From contig CAKSSJ010000003.1 of NCBI GenBank assembly GCA_934488615.1, forward strand, positions 1 to 64,000: 64,000 bases of DNA, given 5' to 3'. Below are positions 1 through 8,885 of this stretch, in pieces. Position 1 is the first letter of the stretch; every line of letters starts with the position of its first letter. The DNA comes from an uncultured Eubacteriales bacterium. Lineage in GTDB: Bacteria > Bacillota > Clostridia > Oscillospirales > Acutalibacteraceae. The position numbers and the translations under genes are program-made. The notes under the pieces were generated by a model, which saw only the letters and a program-made list of their open reading frames with translations, did no database searches and was not told the origin of the DNA.

Positions 1-863
1 CTCTTATCATCAATGCCGCAGAATGTGAGCCGTACATAACCGTTGACTACCGTGAATGTATCGACAACTCATGGGATATCTGTTCGGGCATCAAGACGGT
101 TAAAGAGCTTCTCAACATTCCGAATGTTGTTATAGCGGTTGAGGACAACAAGCCCGACGCTTTTGAAATTCTTCATCAAATTGTTGATAAGGAAGCGGGC
201 GCGGACAGCTCAATCAAAATCATGCAGCTCAAGTCCGTTTATCCTCAGGGCGCAGAAAAAATGATGGTTCAGTCGGCAACAGGCCGTCAGGTGCCTCCGG
301 GAAAGCTCCCCGCAGACGTCGGCTGTATCGTTATGAACGTCACTTCGATCGCATTCATTGCCCGTTATCTCAAAACAGGCAAGCCGCTTGTCAGCCGTTC
401 AATGACCGTTGACGGTATGGCTATCGCCGAGCCGAAGAACGTCAGAGTTCCGATTGGCACAAGCTTTGCCGACGTTGTTGAATTCTGCGGCGGCTTTAAA
501 GAGGATCCCGTTAAAATTATCGCAGGCGGTCCGATGATGGGTATGGCGATTACCGATGTAAACTACCCGATTTCAAAGAGCAACAACGCTTTGCTTGCTT
601 TCTCAGCTAAGGATGCAAAGATTTTCAGAGAAACAGACTGTATCCGCTGCGGCCGCTGTGCCGCCGCCTGTCCGATGAGCCTTGTCCCGACAAAGATAGT
701 CCGTGATTCAAAGGCTAAGGACGTTGACGCTCTCACCAAGGACGGCGTTATGGTCTGCATGGAGTGCGGCAGCTGTGCATATTCTTGCCCTGCTAAGAAG
801 CCGCTCGTCCAGCACATGAGACTTGCAAAATCAATCATCAGAGAGGCAGGTGCAAAGAAATGA
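1..863 (+). CDS. rnfC: Electron transport complex subunit RnfC, 5' truncated by the window edge
   Basis: The open frame runs in from base 3 (LIINAAECEPYITVDYR, the RnfC flavin/NADH-domain signature), so the true start lies upstream of the window. RnfC is the peripheral subunit of the Rnf complex, which couples ferredoxin:NAD+ electron transfer to ion pumping. The C-terminal half carries two 4Fe-4S motifs, CIRCGRCAAACP and CMECGSCAYSCP, as expected. The TGA stop overlaps the ATG of rnfD (ATGA), indicating translational coupling. It is the first visible gene of a C-D-G-E-A-B operon. Confidence 0.97.
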   Translation, partial: LIINAAECEPYITVDYRECIDNSWDICSGIKTVKELLNIPNVVIAVEDNKPDAFEILHQIVDKEAGADSSIKIMQLKSVYPQGAEKMMVQSATGRQVPPGKLPADVGCIVMNVTSIAFIARYLKTGKPLVSRSMTVDGMAIAEPKNVRVPIGTSFADVVEFCGGFKEDPVKIIAGGPMMGMAITDVNYPISKSNNALLAFSAKDAKIFRETDCIRCGRCAAACPMSLVPTKIVRDSKAKDVDALTKDGVMVCMECGSCAYSCPAKKPLVQHMRLAKSIIREAGAKK

Positions 864-1855
864 CATTAAAAAACAAGCTCGTTGTCAGCGCATCGCCCCA
901 CGACCGCAGTCCGAGGACTGTAAGGAGCCTGATGCTTGACGTTATTATCGCACTTATTCCCGCGCTTATCGCTTCGGTTATCTACTACGGACCGAGAGCA
1001 CTGCTCATTGAATGTGTCAGCGTTGCGACCTGCGTAATATTTGAGTACATCACAAGGATCGTATTCAAGCGCAGTCAGTCCATCGGTGATCTCAGCGCAG
1101 TTATCACAGGACTTTTACTTGCTTTCAACCTGCCGGTTTCAATTCCGCTTTGGATGGTAGTTATCGGCTCGCTCGTTGCGATAGTTGTTGCAAAGCAATT
1201 CTTCGGCGGCATCGGTCAGAACTTTGTCAATCCCGCTCTTGCAGGACGTATCGTTCTTCTGACCTCGTTCCCCGTTGCAATGTCAACCTGGACACAGCCG
1301 CTCACATGGACAATGTCAAAGCTTGACGGCATCACCTCCGCTTCTCCCCTCTCTTCAATTCATGAGATGGCTTCGGGCGGAGCCGCTCCCGATGTTTCAC
1401 TCGTTGAAATGCTCATCGGCTGGCGCGCAGGCTGTCTCGGCGAGACATGCGCCGTTGCGCTCCTCCTCGGCGGTATCTATCTTGTTGTCCGTAAGGTCAT
1501 TTCTCCGACAATTCCGCTTACATATATCGGCACGGTTGCCGTTATCATGCTCATCGCAGGCAAGGGCGATTTCAGCTTCGTTGCATATGAGCTTCTCGGC
1601 GGCGGACTTATGCTCGGCGCAATCTTCATGGCAACGGATTACACGACATCGCCGATCACCTTCAAGGGCAAGATCATCTTCGGCATAGGCTGCGGTCTTA
1701 TCACCTCGGTTATCCGAATTTTCGGCAATCTTCCCGAGGGCGTTTCCTATTCGATCATTATCATGAACATTCTTGTTCCGCTGATTGAAAACGTTACGCT
1801 TCCCAAGCCGTTCGGCACTCCAAAAAAAGAAAAGAAGGAGGCTGAGGCAAAATGA
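860..1855 (+). CDS. rnfD: Electron transport complex subunit RnfD
   Basis: This is a 331-residue polytopic membrane protein. RnfD is an integral subunit of the Rnf complex that carries covalently bound FMN. The window shows the attachment motif MATDYTTSPIT near residues 257-267, where the threonine after ATDY is the expected FMN acceptor. Multiple hydrophobic segments are spread along the chain, and the C-terminus is a lysine/glutamate-rich cytoplasmic tail. The start overlaps the rnfC stop and the stop overlaps the rnfG start, so the genes are translationally coupled. Length is normal for the family. Confidence 0.96.
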   Translation: MTLKNKLVVSASPHDRSPRTVRSLMLDVIIALIPALIASVIYYGPRALLIECVSVATCVIFEYITRIVFKRSQSIGDLSAVITGLLLAFNLPVSIPLWMVVIGSLVAIVVAKQFFGGIGQNFVNPALAGRIVLLTSFPVAMSTWTQPLTWTMSKLDGITSASPLSSIHEMASGGAAPDVSLVEMLIGWRAGCLGETCAVALLLGGIYLVVRKVISPTIPLTYIGTVAVIMLIAGKGDFSFVAYELLGGGLMLGAIFMATDYTTSPITFKGKIIFGIGCGLITSVIRIFGNLPEGVSYSIIIMNILVPLIENVTLPKPFGTPKKEKKEAEAK

Positions 1856-2412
1856 AAAAGCAAATCATAATTCCTACGGTTGCGCTCTTTATTATCTGCC
1901 TTGTCGCAACAACCTTGCTTGCGCTGGCAAATAACGTAACCGCTCCGATAATCGAAAAGAACTCGGCAGAGTCCGAGGCTCAGTCCCGTATGGAGGTTCT
2001 TGCAGACGCAAAGAGCTTCGAGGACAAAACGCTCAACGGCATCAGCTACGCAGTCGGTCTTGACGACAGCAAGCAGACAGTCGGCATGGTTTTCACAACC
2101 ACATCAAAGAGCTACGGCGGCGACCTTATCGTTATGACAGGTGTTGACAACGAGGGCAAGGTCACGGGAATCCAGATTCTCTCGATCAGCGACACCGCAG
2201 GCCTCGGCATGAAGGCTCAGACAGATTCTTTCAAGAATCAGTTCAAGGGTCTTGTTGACGGAATCAAGGTTGCCAAGAACAGCGCTGACCATGACAACAA
2301 CGAGATCCTCGCTCTCACGGGCGCAACGATTACGTCCAACGCCGTAACAACGGCGGTCAACGAGGCTCTCGCAAACTACAAAACCATTACAGAAAACGGA
2401 GGTGCTAACTGA
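1852..2412 (+). CDS. rnfG: Electron transport complex subunit RnfG
   Basis: This is a 186-residue protein with one N-terminal transmembrane helix (about residues 5-27) and an extracytoplasmic FMN-binding domain. The conserved covalent FMN attachment motif is visible as LTGATITSNAV near residues 158-168, with the last threonine of GATIT as the expected phosphoester site. RnfG transfers electrons within the Rnf complex on the outer face of the membrane. It overlaps rnfD by four bases (ATGA) and its stop shares a base with the rnfE start. No unusual features are seen. Confidence 0.96.
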   Translation: MKKQIIIPTVALFIICLVATTLLALANNVTAPIIEKNSAESEAQSRMEVLADAKSFEDKTLNGISYAVGLDDSKQTVGMVFTTTSKSYGGDLIVMTGVDNEGKVTGIQILSISDTAGLGMKAQTDSFKNQFKGLVDGIKVAKNSADHDNNEILALTGATITSNAVTTAVNEALANYKTITENGGAN

Positions 2413-3158
2413 TGGCTGAAAAGAAATCCTTAGGCAAGGAGCTCACCAAGGGCTTTATTATCGAAAACCCTGTTCTTCGCCTTGTACTCGGCACCTGCCC
2501 CACCCTCGCAACAACGACCTCCGTTTCAAGTGCGATTGGTATGGGCGTTTCGGCTTCGATCGTTCTCATCTGCTCAAACATCGTTATTTCGGCATTGAGA
2601 AAGGTTATTCCGCAGAAGGTTCGTATCCCTGCATACATCGTTATCATCGCTTCGTTCGTTACGATCGTTCAGATGCTTGTCAAGGCATTTGTTCCCGTAC
2701 TCAACGAGCAGCTCGGCGTTTATCTTCCGCTTATCGTTGTTAACTGTATCATTCTCGGCAGAGCGGAAGCATTCGCAAGCAAAAACGGCGTTCTCGCCTC
2801 GGCGGTTGACGGTCTCGGAATGGGAATCGGCTTCACGGGTGCACTCTTCGTCATGGGTACTATCCGTGAAATTCTCGGTGCAGGCACATTCCTCAACGGA
2901 ATCAGCGACCTCATCGGCGGAAGCTTCAACGGCTTCTCTATCCCCTTCCTCAACGAAAACCCGATGCTTATATTTATTCTCGCTCCCGGCGGATTCTTTG
3001 TATTCGGCATGGTAATGGCTCTTGCCAACAAGATTGCAGAGTCAAAAGGCAAGCCTAAGGCTGTGCTTCACGGCTGTGAAAACTGCCCGATGGCTAAGTC
3101 CTGCACTATCAGAGACACCCACGAGAGCTGTGAAGAGAAGAAGGAGGCTGAAGCATAA
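2412..3158 (+). CDS. rnfE: Electron transport complex subunit RnfE with cysteine-rich C-terminal tail
   Basis: This is a 248-residue integral membrane subunit of the RnfA/RnfE (NqrD/NqrE) family. It begins with a Shine-Dalgarno GGAGG inside the 3' end of rnfG. The membrane core contains the family features GTCPTLATTTS and GRAEAFASKNG. About 30 residues beyond the last membrane helix form a hydrophilic tail with four cysteines (CENCPMAKSC then ESC), which suggests a metal or Fe-S site. Some Firmicute RnfE proteins have cysteine-containing tails, so this may be a family variant and not a local oddity. It is coupled to rnfA by a one-base overlap. Confidence 0.95.
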   Translation: MAEKKSLGKELTKGFIIENPVLRLVLGTCPTLATTTSVSSAIGMGVSASIVLICSNIVISALRKVIPQKVRIPAYIVIIASFVTIVQMLVKAFVPVLNEQLGVYLPLIVVNCIILGRAEAFASKNGVLASAVDGLGMGIGFTGALFVMGTIREILGAGTFLNGISDLIGGSFNGFSIPFLNENPMLIFILAPGGFFVFGMVMALANKIAESKGKPKAVLHGCENCPMAKSCTIRDTHESCEEKKEAEA

Positions 3159-3757
3159 TGGAAATGACAAAAGGCCTTTTGAGCATATTGCTCACAATGA
3201 TCCTCACTCAGAACTTCGTTCTTTCAAGATTCCTCGGCATCTGTCCGTTCCTCGGCGTTTCAAAGAAGCTGAACACGGCGGTCGGCATGTCGCTTGCCGT
3301 TATCTTCGTTATGGCGCTTTCAACGGCTGTTACATACCCGATAAACAAGTATCTGCTTGTTGCCAACAATCTTGAATATCTTCAGACAATCGTTTTCATT
3401 CTCGTCATCGCCGCACTTGTTCAGATGGTTGAGATCATCCTCAAGAAGTATATGCCTGCTCTTTACAATGCGCTCGGCATTTATCTTCCGCTTATCACAA
3501 CGAACTGCGCGGTTCTCGGCGTTGTAACTCTCAACGTTGACAACGGCTACAACTTTATGCAGTCGCTCATCTGCGCTATCGGCGGCGGTGTCGGCTTCAT
3601 GATTGCCATGATTATGTTCGCAGGCGTTCGTTCAAGACTTGAATCCTGCGACATCCCGAAATTCCTTAAAGGTCTGCCCATCACACTTGTTGCCGCTTCG
3701 CTCGTTTCCCTTTCATTCCTGGGATTCGCAGGCGTTGTTGACAAGATCTTTGCATAA
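3158..3757 (+). CDS. rnfA: Electron transport complex subunit RnfA
   Basis: This is a 199-residue polytopic membrane protein homologous to RnfE and NqrE. RnfA and RnfE form an inverted pair in the membrane that coordinates an iron centre. The typical motifs LSRFLGICPFLGVSKK near the N-terminus and LPLITTNCAVLGV in the middle are present, each with one conserved cysteine. The gene starts directly at the rnfE stop and is preceded by AAGGAGG. Length matches the family. Confidence 0.96.
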   Translation: MEMTKGLLSILLTMILTQNFVLSRFLGICPFLGVSKKLNTAVGMSLAVIFVMALSTAVTYPINKYLLVANNLEYLQTIVFILVIAALVQMVEIILKKYMPALYNALGIYLPLITTNCAVLGVVTLNVDNGYNFMQSLICAIGGGVGFMIAMIMFAGVRSRLESCDIPKFLKGLPITLVAASLVSLSFLGFAGVVDKIFA

Positions 3758-3769
3758 GGAGGCGCGAAT

Positions 3770-4573
3770 ATGAATCCTATTGTTTTAGCAATTCTGATTG
3801 TTTCGGTCATCGGACTCATCGCAGGTCTCGGACTTGCAGTCGCTTCCATTGTCATGGCTGTTCCTGTCGATAAAAAGGCGGAGGCTATCCGCGAATGTCT
3901 CCCGGGCGCAAACTGCGGCGCATGCGGATTTTCGGGCTGTGACGGCTATGCGGCGGCTCTTTCAAAGGGCATTACAACAAATACGGCACTCTGCGCCCCC
4001 GGCGGAAATGACGCTTCAAAGGCTATCGCAGAGGTTACGGGACTTTCGGCAGGCTCTGTTGCTCCCATGGCGGCGGTCGTTATGTGTCAGGGCTTTTGCG
4101 GCAAGGCGGAAACCAAGATGGAATACAACGGAGTTAGCTCATGTGAAATGGCGAAGCAGCTTTTCGGCGGCCCGAAGGAGTGCATCTACGGCTGTATCGG
4201 TCTCGGCGACTGTATGAATGCCTGTCAGTATGACGCTATTCACATCTGCGACGGCGTTGCAAGAGTCAACCCCGTTATGTGTAAGGCCTGTAAGCAGTGC
4301 CTTAAGACCTGCCCGAACCACATTATCAAGATGATGCCATTGCACGAGGCAAAGGCGGCGAACCTTTGCGTAAACCACGACAAGGGCGCAATCACCCGCA
4401 AGGAATGTTCAAACGGCTGTATCGGCTGTATGAAGTGCGTCAAGGCGTGCGAATTCGGCGCAGTTGAGGTCAAGGACTTCTGCGCTAAGGTAGATTACAA
4501 CAAGTGCACAGGCTGCGGCAAATGCACTGAGGCTTGTCCTGTTAAATGTATCAACCTTATCACACTTGATTAA
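3770..4573 (+). CDS. rnfB: Electron transport complex Fe-S subunit RnfB
   Basis: This is a 267-residue protein with an N-terminal membrane anchor (about residues 4-28) followed by the RnfB-type cluster domain (GANCGACGFSGCDGY). It then has ferredoxin-like cysteine groups, including CKACKQCLKTCP, CIGCMKCVKAC and CTGCGKCTEACP. RnfB takes electrons from reduced ferredoxin and feeds them into the complex. An AAGGAGG ribosome site lies just upstream. It is the last gene of the operon and is followed by a strong terminator. The subunit order C-D-G-E-A-B is the common clostridial arrangement. Confidence 0.96.
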   Translation: MNPIVLAILIVSVIGLIAGLGLAVASIVMAVPVDKKAEAIRECLPGANCGACGFSGCDGYAAALSKGITTNTALCAPGGNDASKAIAEVTGLSAGSVAPMAAVVMCQGFCGKAETKMEYNGVSSCEMAKQLFGGPKECIYGCIGLGDCMNACQYDAIHICDGVARVNPVMCKACKQCLKTCPNHIIKMMPLHEAKAANLCVNHDKGAITRKECSNGCIGCMKCVKACEFGAVEVKDFCAKVDYNKCTGCGKCTEACPVKCINLITLD

Positions 4574-4590
4574 CCATAATAAATAACAAA

Positions 4591-4634
4591 GCACCCTCCG
4601 ACATTGAAAATTCGTTGTCGGAGGGTGCTTTTTT
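4591..4634 (+). terminator. Intrinsic terminator of the rnf operon
   Basis: A perfect 12-bp stem (GCACCCTCCGAC / GTCGGAGGGTGC) with a 14-nt loop is followed directly by six T residues, 17 bases after the rnfB stop. Confidence 0.95.
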
Positions 4635-4670
4635 GATATACTTTTATTGTTAAGTAAATCACATCAGTAA

Positions 4671-5245
4671 AACCCCTCAGTCACGGACAAGCCGTGACAG
4701 CTCCCCTACAGGGGTGCCGAGAAGTTTGTGCAGACTTTTTCTTGCCGCCCCTTTAGGGGAGGTGGCTTCGGCGGATTGCGCCGAAGTCGGAGGGGTTAAA
4801 GTTTGATAAAACTTCCTGTCTTTTAGTAGGGGCGACCATTGGTCGTCCGCTTATATTTTCATCAGAATTTTGCGGACGTGCAATGCACGCCCCTACTAAA
4901 TCAAGGTCAATTTCATCATTCTTTATGCTTTGCAACGCAAAGCCACTGATTCTTTTCACTCTTCACTTTTATCTTTTCTCTTATTTCCACTCCCTCAGTT
5001 GGCTTCGCCGCCAGCGTCTCGCTGCGGCTCGGTCACGTCGCGGCTCTGACAGTCCACCGGACTGTCATTCACTACCGCGCCGACACTTCGCTACCCCAAA
5101 GGAGGAGGACATTATTACTACCGCGCCGACACTTCGCTACCCCAGAGGAGGAGCCCACGATCAAAACAAATTTCATCAAAATCTTTGCAAAACCCCTCAG
5201 TCACGGGCGAGCCGTGACAGCTCCCCTACAGGGGCGCTGAGAATA
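4671..5245. repeat. Dispersed composite intergenic repeat, copy A
   Basis: This is a gene-free stretch built from modules that recur in the window. In order: a GTCACGG...CCGTGAC hairpin module (4673-4722), a CCCCTTTAGGGGAGG module, a 75-nt inverted-repeat element (4824-4898), a GCTTTGCAACGCAAAGC hairpin (about 4928-4944), a module with CTCGCTGCGGCTCGGTCACG and the hairpin TGACAGTCC-ACC-GGACTGTCA (5047-5067), a partly duplicated ACTACCGCGCCGACACTTCG unit, and a second copy of the first module (5193-5242). It does not encode a recognisable protein. It resembles non-autonomous (MITE/REP-like) repeats. Confidence 0.85.
4824..4898. repeat. 75-nt inverted-repeat element (TAGTAGGGGCG...CGCCCCTACTA), copy 1
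   Basis: Terminal inverted repeats of 11 bp flank internal complementary arms GTCCGC and GCGGAC, so the whole unit can fold into one long hairpin with an A/T-rich loop. Copies of exactly the same length lie at 55193-55267 and 63136-63210. Confidence 0.85.
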
Positions 5246-5384
5246 GTTTCTACTAACTTTACCTATTTCTGTCTCCCATCGGTTAAATTAAGTGCATAAA
5301 TAATAGCACAAAGATTCTAACGCTCTAAAAATTAAATAACCTTAAAACTGCAACAGCACAAGGTCGGTCTATGAATATGCACAG

Positions 5385-5415
5385 AAAAAGGACACGGATC
5401 ACTCCGTGCCCTTTT
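5385..5415 (-). terminator. Terminator downstream of the FIVAR/dockerin gene
   Basis: Read on the minus strand, a 13-bp stem (AAAAGGGCACGGA / TCCGTGTCCTTTT, one G-U pair) with loop GTGA ends in a T tract. It lies 15-45 bases past the stop of the minus-strand gene ending at 5430. Confidence 0.85.
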
Positions 5416-5429
5416 GTTATTGTTTTGGC

Positions 5430-8400
5430 TTATTTTGCTCGGCCTGTCTGCTGGTCGATCGTTGCGAGCTTGAAGATTACGTTATTGAGCAATCTTACGT
5501 CAAGGTTGTTGACATATCTGTCGCCGTTGACGTTTGCCGCAAGCTTCTGTGCAGGTGTCAATGTCTGGATCTTGTTCAATGAACCCGAGATCATTGATAC
5601 GTCGAGCGCTGTGATCGAACCGTCTCCGTTTACATCGCCGTAGATGAGTACCGTGTACTGTGCTACGATTGAGCCGTCAAGCGTTGACTTTGCTTCGATC
5701 GTTGTGCCTGTTCCGATGATTCTGCCCTTTACCTTCTTAATGGTTACTGTTACGTTCTCCATTATGAAGTAGCCGCTCTTGATTGATGCGTCCGTAAGGC
5801 CTGTTCTGAGACCTACAATGTACTTAACGCCGCCCGAAACCTTTTCCTTTGCGCCGTTTGCAAGCTCAAATCTTGCTACCTTTGTATCCTTGAGGATAAG
5901 CATGTCAACGTAGCTCTGGAGAGTTGCCTGCATCTCGTCAACCTTATCCTGCTCTGTGATGTTGTAATCTCTGTGAGCGGGGATATAAGATGTAACATAG
6001 TCGAAGATGTAGCCGATGTAGATCTCATCATAGTTTGTATAAAGCGATGAATCGAGAGCATCAACCGTTGCGATGAGCTCGTCAAGCTTTGTATAGTCAG
6101 CCGACTTATAAGTGAATGTATAAGCGTTTACGCTGTCTGTATAGCCGTCAACCGTGCTCTGCTGGTTGATCTTGAGTGTGCGGTCAAAGCCGTTTACGAG
6201 ACTGTTGAAGCCTGCAACGGAAGCGTCTGTGAAGAGACCCTTTGCAATTTCTTCTCTCTTAGCGGCAATAGCCGAATCAAGTGCTGTGTAATCTGCATCC
6301 TTGTACTCGAATACGAACTCGCTGATAGTCTTTGCATAGCCGTCAACGATCGCCTGATCCTCTATTGAAAGATTCCAGTTGACCGCGGCGATAATTGCAT
6401 CGTAAGCCTTGAGCGACTCATCCTTATAAAGACCCGAAACATACAGTGCGTCTGCGGCTTTCTTTGCCTCGTTGACAGCTGTATAGTCGGCGCCCTTGAG
6501 CTTAAGACCGCCGATAGCCTTATCAAGTGCGGATACAAGAGTTTCAAACTCTGTCTGATTTCTGATGGAATTCTTTGTAAGCTTATATGTATCAGCCGCG
6601 GCAAGTGCGTCTGTGTAAAGCTTTACGGATTCATCAGTGTAGTTTTCAAGGTTTGAAGGAACCTTTGCGATTGCCTTGTTATAGCTTGTAAGATCAAGCG
6701 GCTTATCTGTAAGATGTGAAACGGCCTCATCGATAGCTGTTGCAAAGCCGTCAACCCTTGCCTGATCTGCCTTCGGAAGATCGGGAACGATAGCGCCGAT
6801 TGCATCTCTTACAGCCTTGATGCTTTCATCTGTGTAGTTTGTATCCTTGATAGCCTCTTCTGCCGCCTTCTTGGAAGCGTTTACCTTTGTATAATCAGCC
6901 TTATCAAGCTCAAGAGCTTCTCTTGCCGCCTTGATAGCCGCTGCATAATTGTCAACCTCAGCCTGATGGTTGATATCAAGGTTATAGTTTACACCTGCAA
7001 GAACCTTATTGAGATTTTCAACAGATGACTTGGTGTAAGGTGTAAGATCTGACGGGATAAGAGCCTTCTCAGCCTCAACCTTTGAGTAATCTGCGCTCTT
7101 ATATTTAAGACCTGCGATTGCGGTCTCAAGATCTCTTGCATAGCCGTCAACAGTATCCTGATCCTTTGTTGTGAGGGTTTTATCAATTGCGAGCTTTGCC
7201 GCAATAACCTCAGCCGCAGTCTCATCTGTGTAAACATCATTTTCGAAATCTGCGGGAATCTTAGCCAAAGCAGCGTTTACGCCGGAATAATCTGCGCCGT
7301 TTGCTCTAAGACCGAGATAAGCCTTATTGATAGCGGCGGCGAAGCCGTCAACCGTTGCCTGATATCTGATGTCAAGATCCTTCTGATAATTTGTTGTTGC
7401 AAGAAGTGCGTCATAGGATTCCTGAGTATAATACAGGTATCCGTTATGAGTTGTTGCGAAAGCCGCCTGGGTATTCTTAGCTTCCTCAACCTTCTTCATT
7501 GCGGCGTCAACAGCAGAGTAATCTGCAGGCTTATACTGAAGATTATTCATAGCCTCGCGGATCGTTGTAACGTAACCGTCAACCGTTGCCTGCTTGCTAA
7601 CGGGAAGGTTCCAATCAACAGAGTTTACTGCGTTTGCAACATTAAGGATAGAAGCCTCTGTGTAGTTTGACTTATCCATGTTGTTCCACTCTTTGATGAT
7701 TGCGTTTACAGCAGAATAATCCGCGCCAACCTCTTTGAGGTTCTTTATAGCGTCATTGATAGCTGTTGCAAAGCCGTCAATTTTATCCTGCTCCTTAGCG
7801 CTGAGGTTGTACTCAACATTGTTGATAGCGCCCTGAAGCACCTGCCATGAAGCGGGAGTGTAGCGACTCTCGTCAAGCTCATTTGCCGCATCAATAGCCG
7901 CGTCAACCTTTGAATAGTCGCCGTCTGCGGGTACAAGAGCGTTCTGTGCTCTGATGAGCTCGTCTTTGAGGGCATCAATATCGCTCTGATGCTTTATATC
8001 GGTCGGTGTGCCGTCCTCATAAAGAACATATGCATCGTTTGCGGCATTGAGAGCTTTCTCAAACGGCGACCAGCTTTCAGGAGTGTACCAACTCTGCTGC
8101 TCCCCGTTTGCGGCATTGATTGCCTCTTCAAGTGCAGTGTAATCTGCATCCTTGTACTTAAGTCTATCGATTGCGTTCCTGAGGTTTGTTGCCATATCAT
8201 CAACATCAGACTGTCTCTTCCACGAAAGAGTACGGTCAATGCTGTTATATGCTGCCTGAACTGCTCTCCATGTAAGGTCTGTGTAGTAATCCTTTTCAGG
8301 AAGAACATCGTTGTATCTATCAACCTGCTTGTCAACCTCGGTATAATCCGCGGGAGCAAGAACAAGGTTTGAAATTGCGGAGTCGATGCTTCTTGCGAAG

Positions 8401-8855
8401 GAATCAACAAGTGCCTGCTGATCGACTGTGAGAGTATAGTCAACCTCGTTTACAGCGTCACGGAGAACCTTCCATGATTCTGCCGTATAATGATTGGGAT
8501 TGAGACCTTCATAAATCTCAACCATGTTATTAACCTCGGTGTAGTCGGCAGGATTCTTCTGAAGCTTTGCGATAGCGTCGCGAACATCCTGAACGAGAGA
8601 ATCAAGGTATGTCTGGCAGAAGATGCTGATGCCGTCCTTAACGTTGGCAACAGCGGTCTGTACTCTTGACCATGATTCATCTGTGTAGAGCGAAGAATCG
8701 AGAGCCTTGACCTGATCCTTGACTACGTTAGCCTCTGTGTAATCCGCAGAAGCAACCTTAAGAGCGGCAACTGCTGATCTCAATGCTTCTGTTGCGGCGT
8801 CGATCTTCTGCTGATCGGTATCGGGATCGTTGAGAATGTACTGAGCGTTCTTCAT
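5430..8855 (-). CDS. FIVAR-repeat dockerin surface protein, 3' part of an amber-interrupted gene
   Basis: This 1141-residue frame is the continuation of the gene starting at 10280. The two parts are in the same frame, separated by a single TAG (8886-8888), and frame stays open through the ten codons between that TAG and this ATG. It contains about 14 complete tandem units of 65-75 residues, each starting with ADYT/ADYS and holding YT-x-ES(W) and a VDGYA-like segment, matching FIVAR-type helical repeats. After them come a beta-rich module and a type I-like dockerin with two calcium-loop repeats (GDVNGDGSITALD and ANVNGDRYVNNLD). On its own it lacks a signal peptide, and the ATG at 8855 has no well-placed ribosome site, so independent expression is unlikely. 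Confidence 0.85.
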   Translation of the reverse strand: MKNAQYILNDPDTDQQKIDAATEALRSAVAALKVASADYTEANVVKDQVKALDSSLYTDESWSRVQTAVANVKDGISIFCQTYLDSLVQDVRDAIAKLQKNPADYTEVNNMVEIYEGLNPNHYTAESWKVLRDAVNEVDYTLTVDQQALVDSFARSIDSAISNLVLAPADYTEVDKQVDRYNDVLPEKDYYTDLTWRAVQAAYNSIDRTLSWKRQSDVDDMATNLRNAIDRLKYKDADYTALEEAINAANGEQQSWYTPESWSPFEKALNAANDAYVLYEDGTPTDIKHQSDIDALKDELIRAQNALVPADGDYSKVDAAIDAANELDESRYTPASWQVLQGAINNVEYNLSAKEQDKIDGFATAINDAIKNLKEVGADYSAVNAIIKEWNNMDKSNYTEASILNVANAVNSVDWNLPVSKQATVDGYVTTIREAMNNLQYKPADYSAVDAAMKKVEEAKNTQAAFATTHNGYLYYTQESYDALLATTNYQKDLDIRYQATVDGFAAAINKAYLGLRANGADYSGVNAALAKIPADFENDVYTDETAAEVIAAKLAIDKTLTTKDQDTVDGYARDLETAIAGLKYKSADYSKVEAEKALIPSDLTPYTKSSVENLNKVLAGVNYNLDINHQAEVDNYAAAIKAAREALELDKADYTKVNASKKAAEEAIKDTNYTDESIKAVRDAIGAIVPDLPKADQARVDGFATAIDEAVSHLTDKPLDLTSYNKAIAKVPSNLENYTDESVKLYTDALAAADTYKLTKNSIRNQTEFETLVSALDKAIGGLKLKGADYTAVNEAKKAADALYVSGLYKDESLKAYDAIIAAVNWNLSIEDQAIVDGYAKTISEFVFEYKDADYTALDSAIAAKREEIAKGLFTDASVAGFNSLVNGFDRTLKINQQSTVDGYTDSVNAYTFTYKSADYTKLDELIATVDALDSSLYTNYDEIYIGYIFDYVTSYIPAHRDYNITEQDKVDEMQATLQSYVDMLILKDTKVARFELANGAKEKVSGGVKYIVGLRTGLTDASIKSGYFIMENVTVTIKKVKGRIIGTGTTIEAKSTLDGSIVAQYTVLIYGDVNGDGSITALDVSMISGSLNKIQTLTPAQKLAANVNGDRYVNNLDVRLLNNVIFKLATIDQQTGRAK

Positions 8856-8885
8856 TGCCGCAAGGTACTGATCCCAGCCCTCAGA

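Noticed and set aside
4883..5299. 138-residue open frame, with similar frames at 27534-27737 and 63096-63503
   Set aside because: They are translations of the dispersed repeat. The shared peptide arises from repeated DNA, and substitutions between copies preserve base pairing and not protein sequence.
5430..8855. CRISPR or tandem DNA repeat array
   Set aside because: The periodicity is in protein sequence (FIVAR domains of 65-75 residues), with diverged DNA and no regular spacers.
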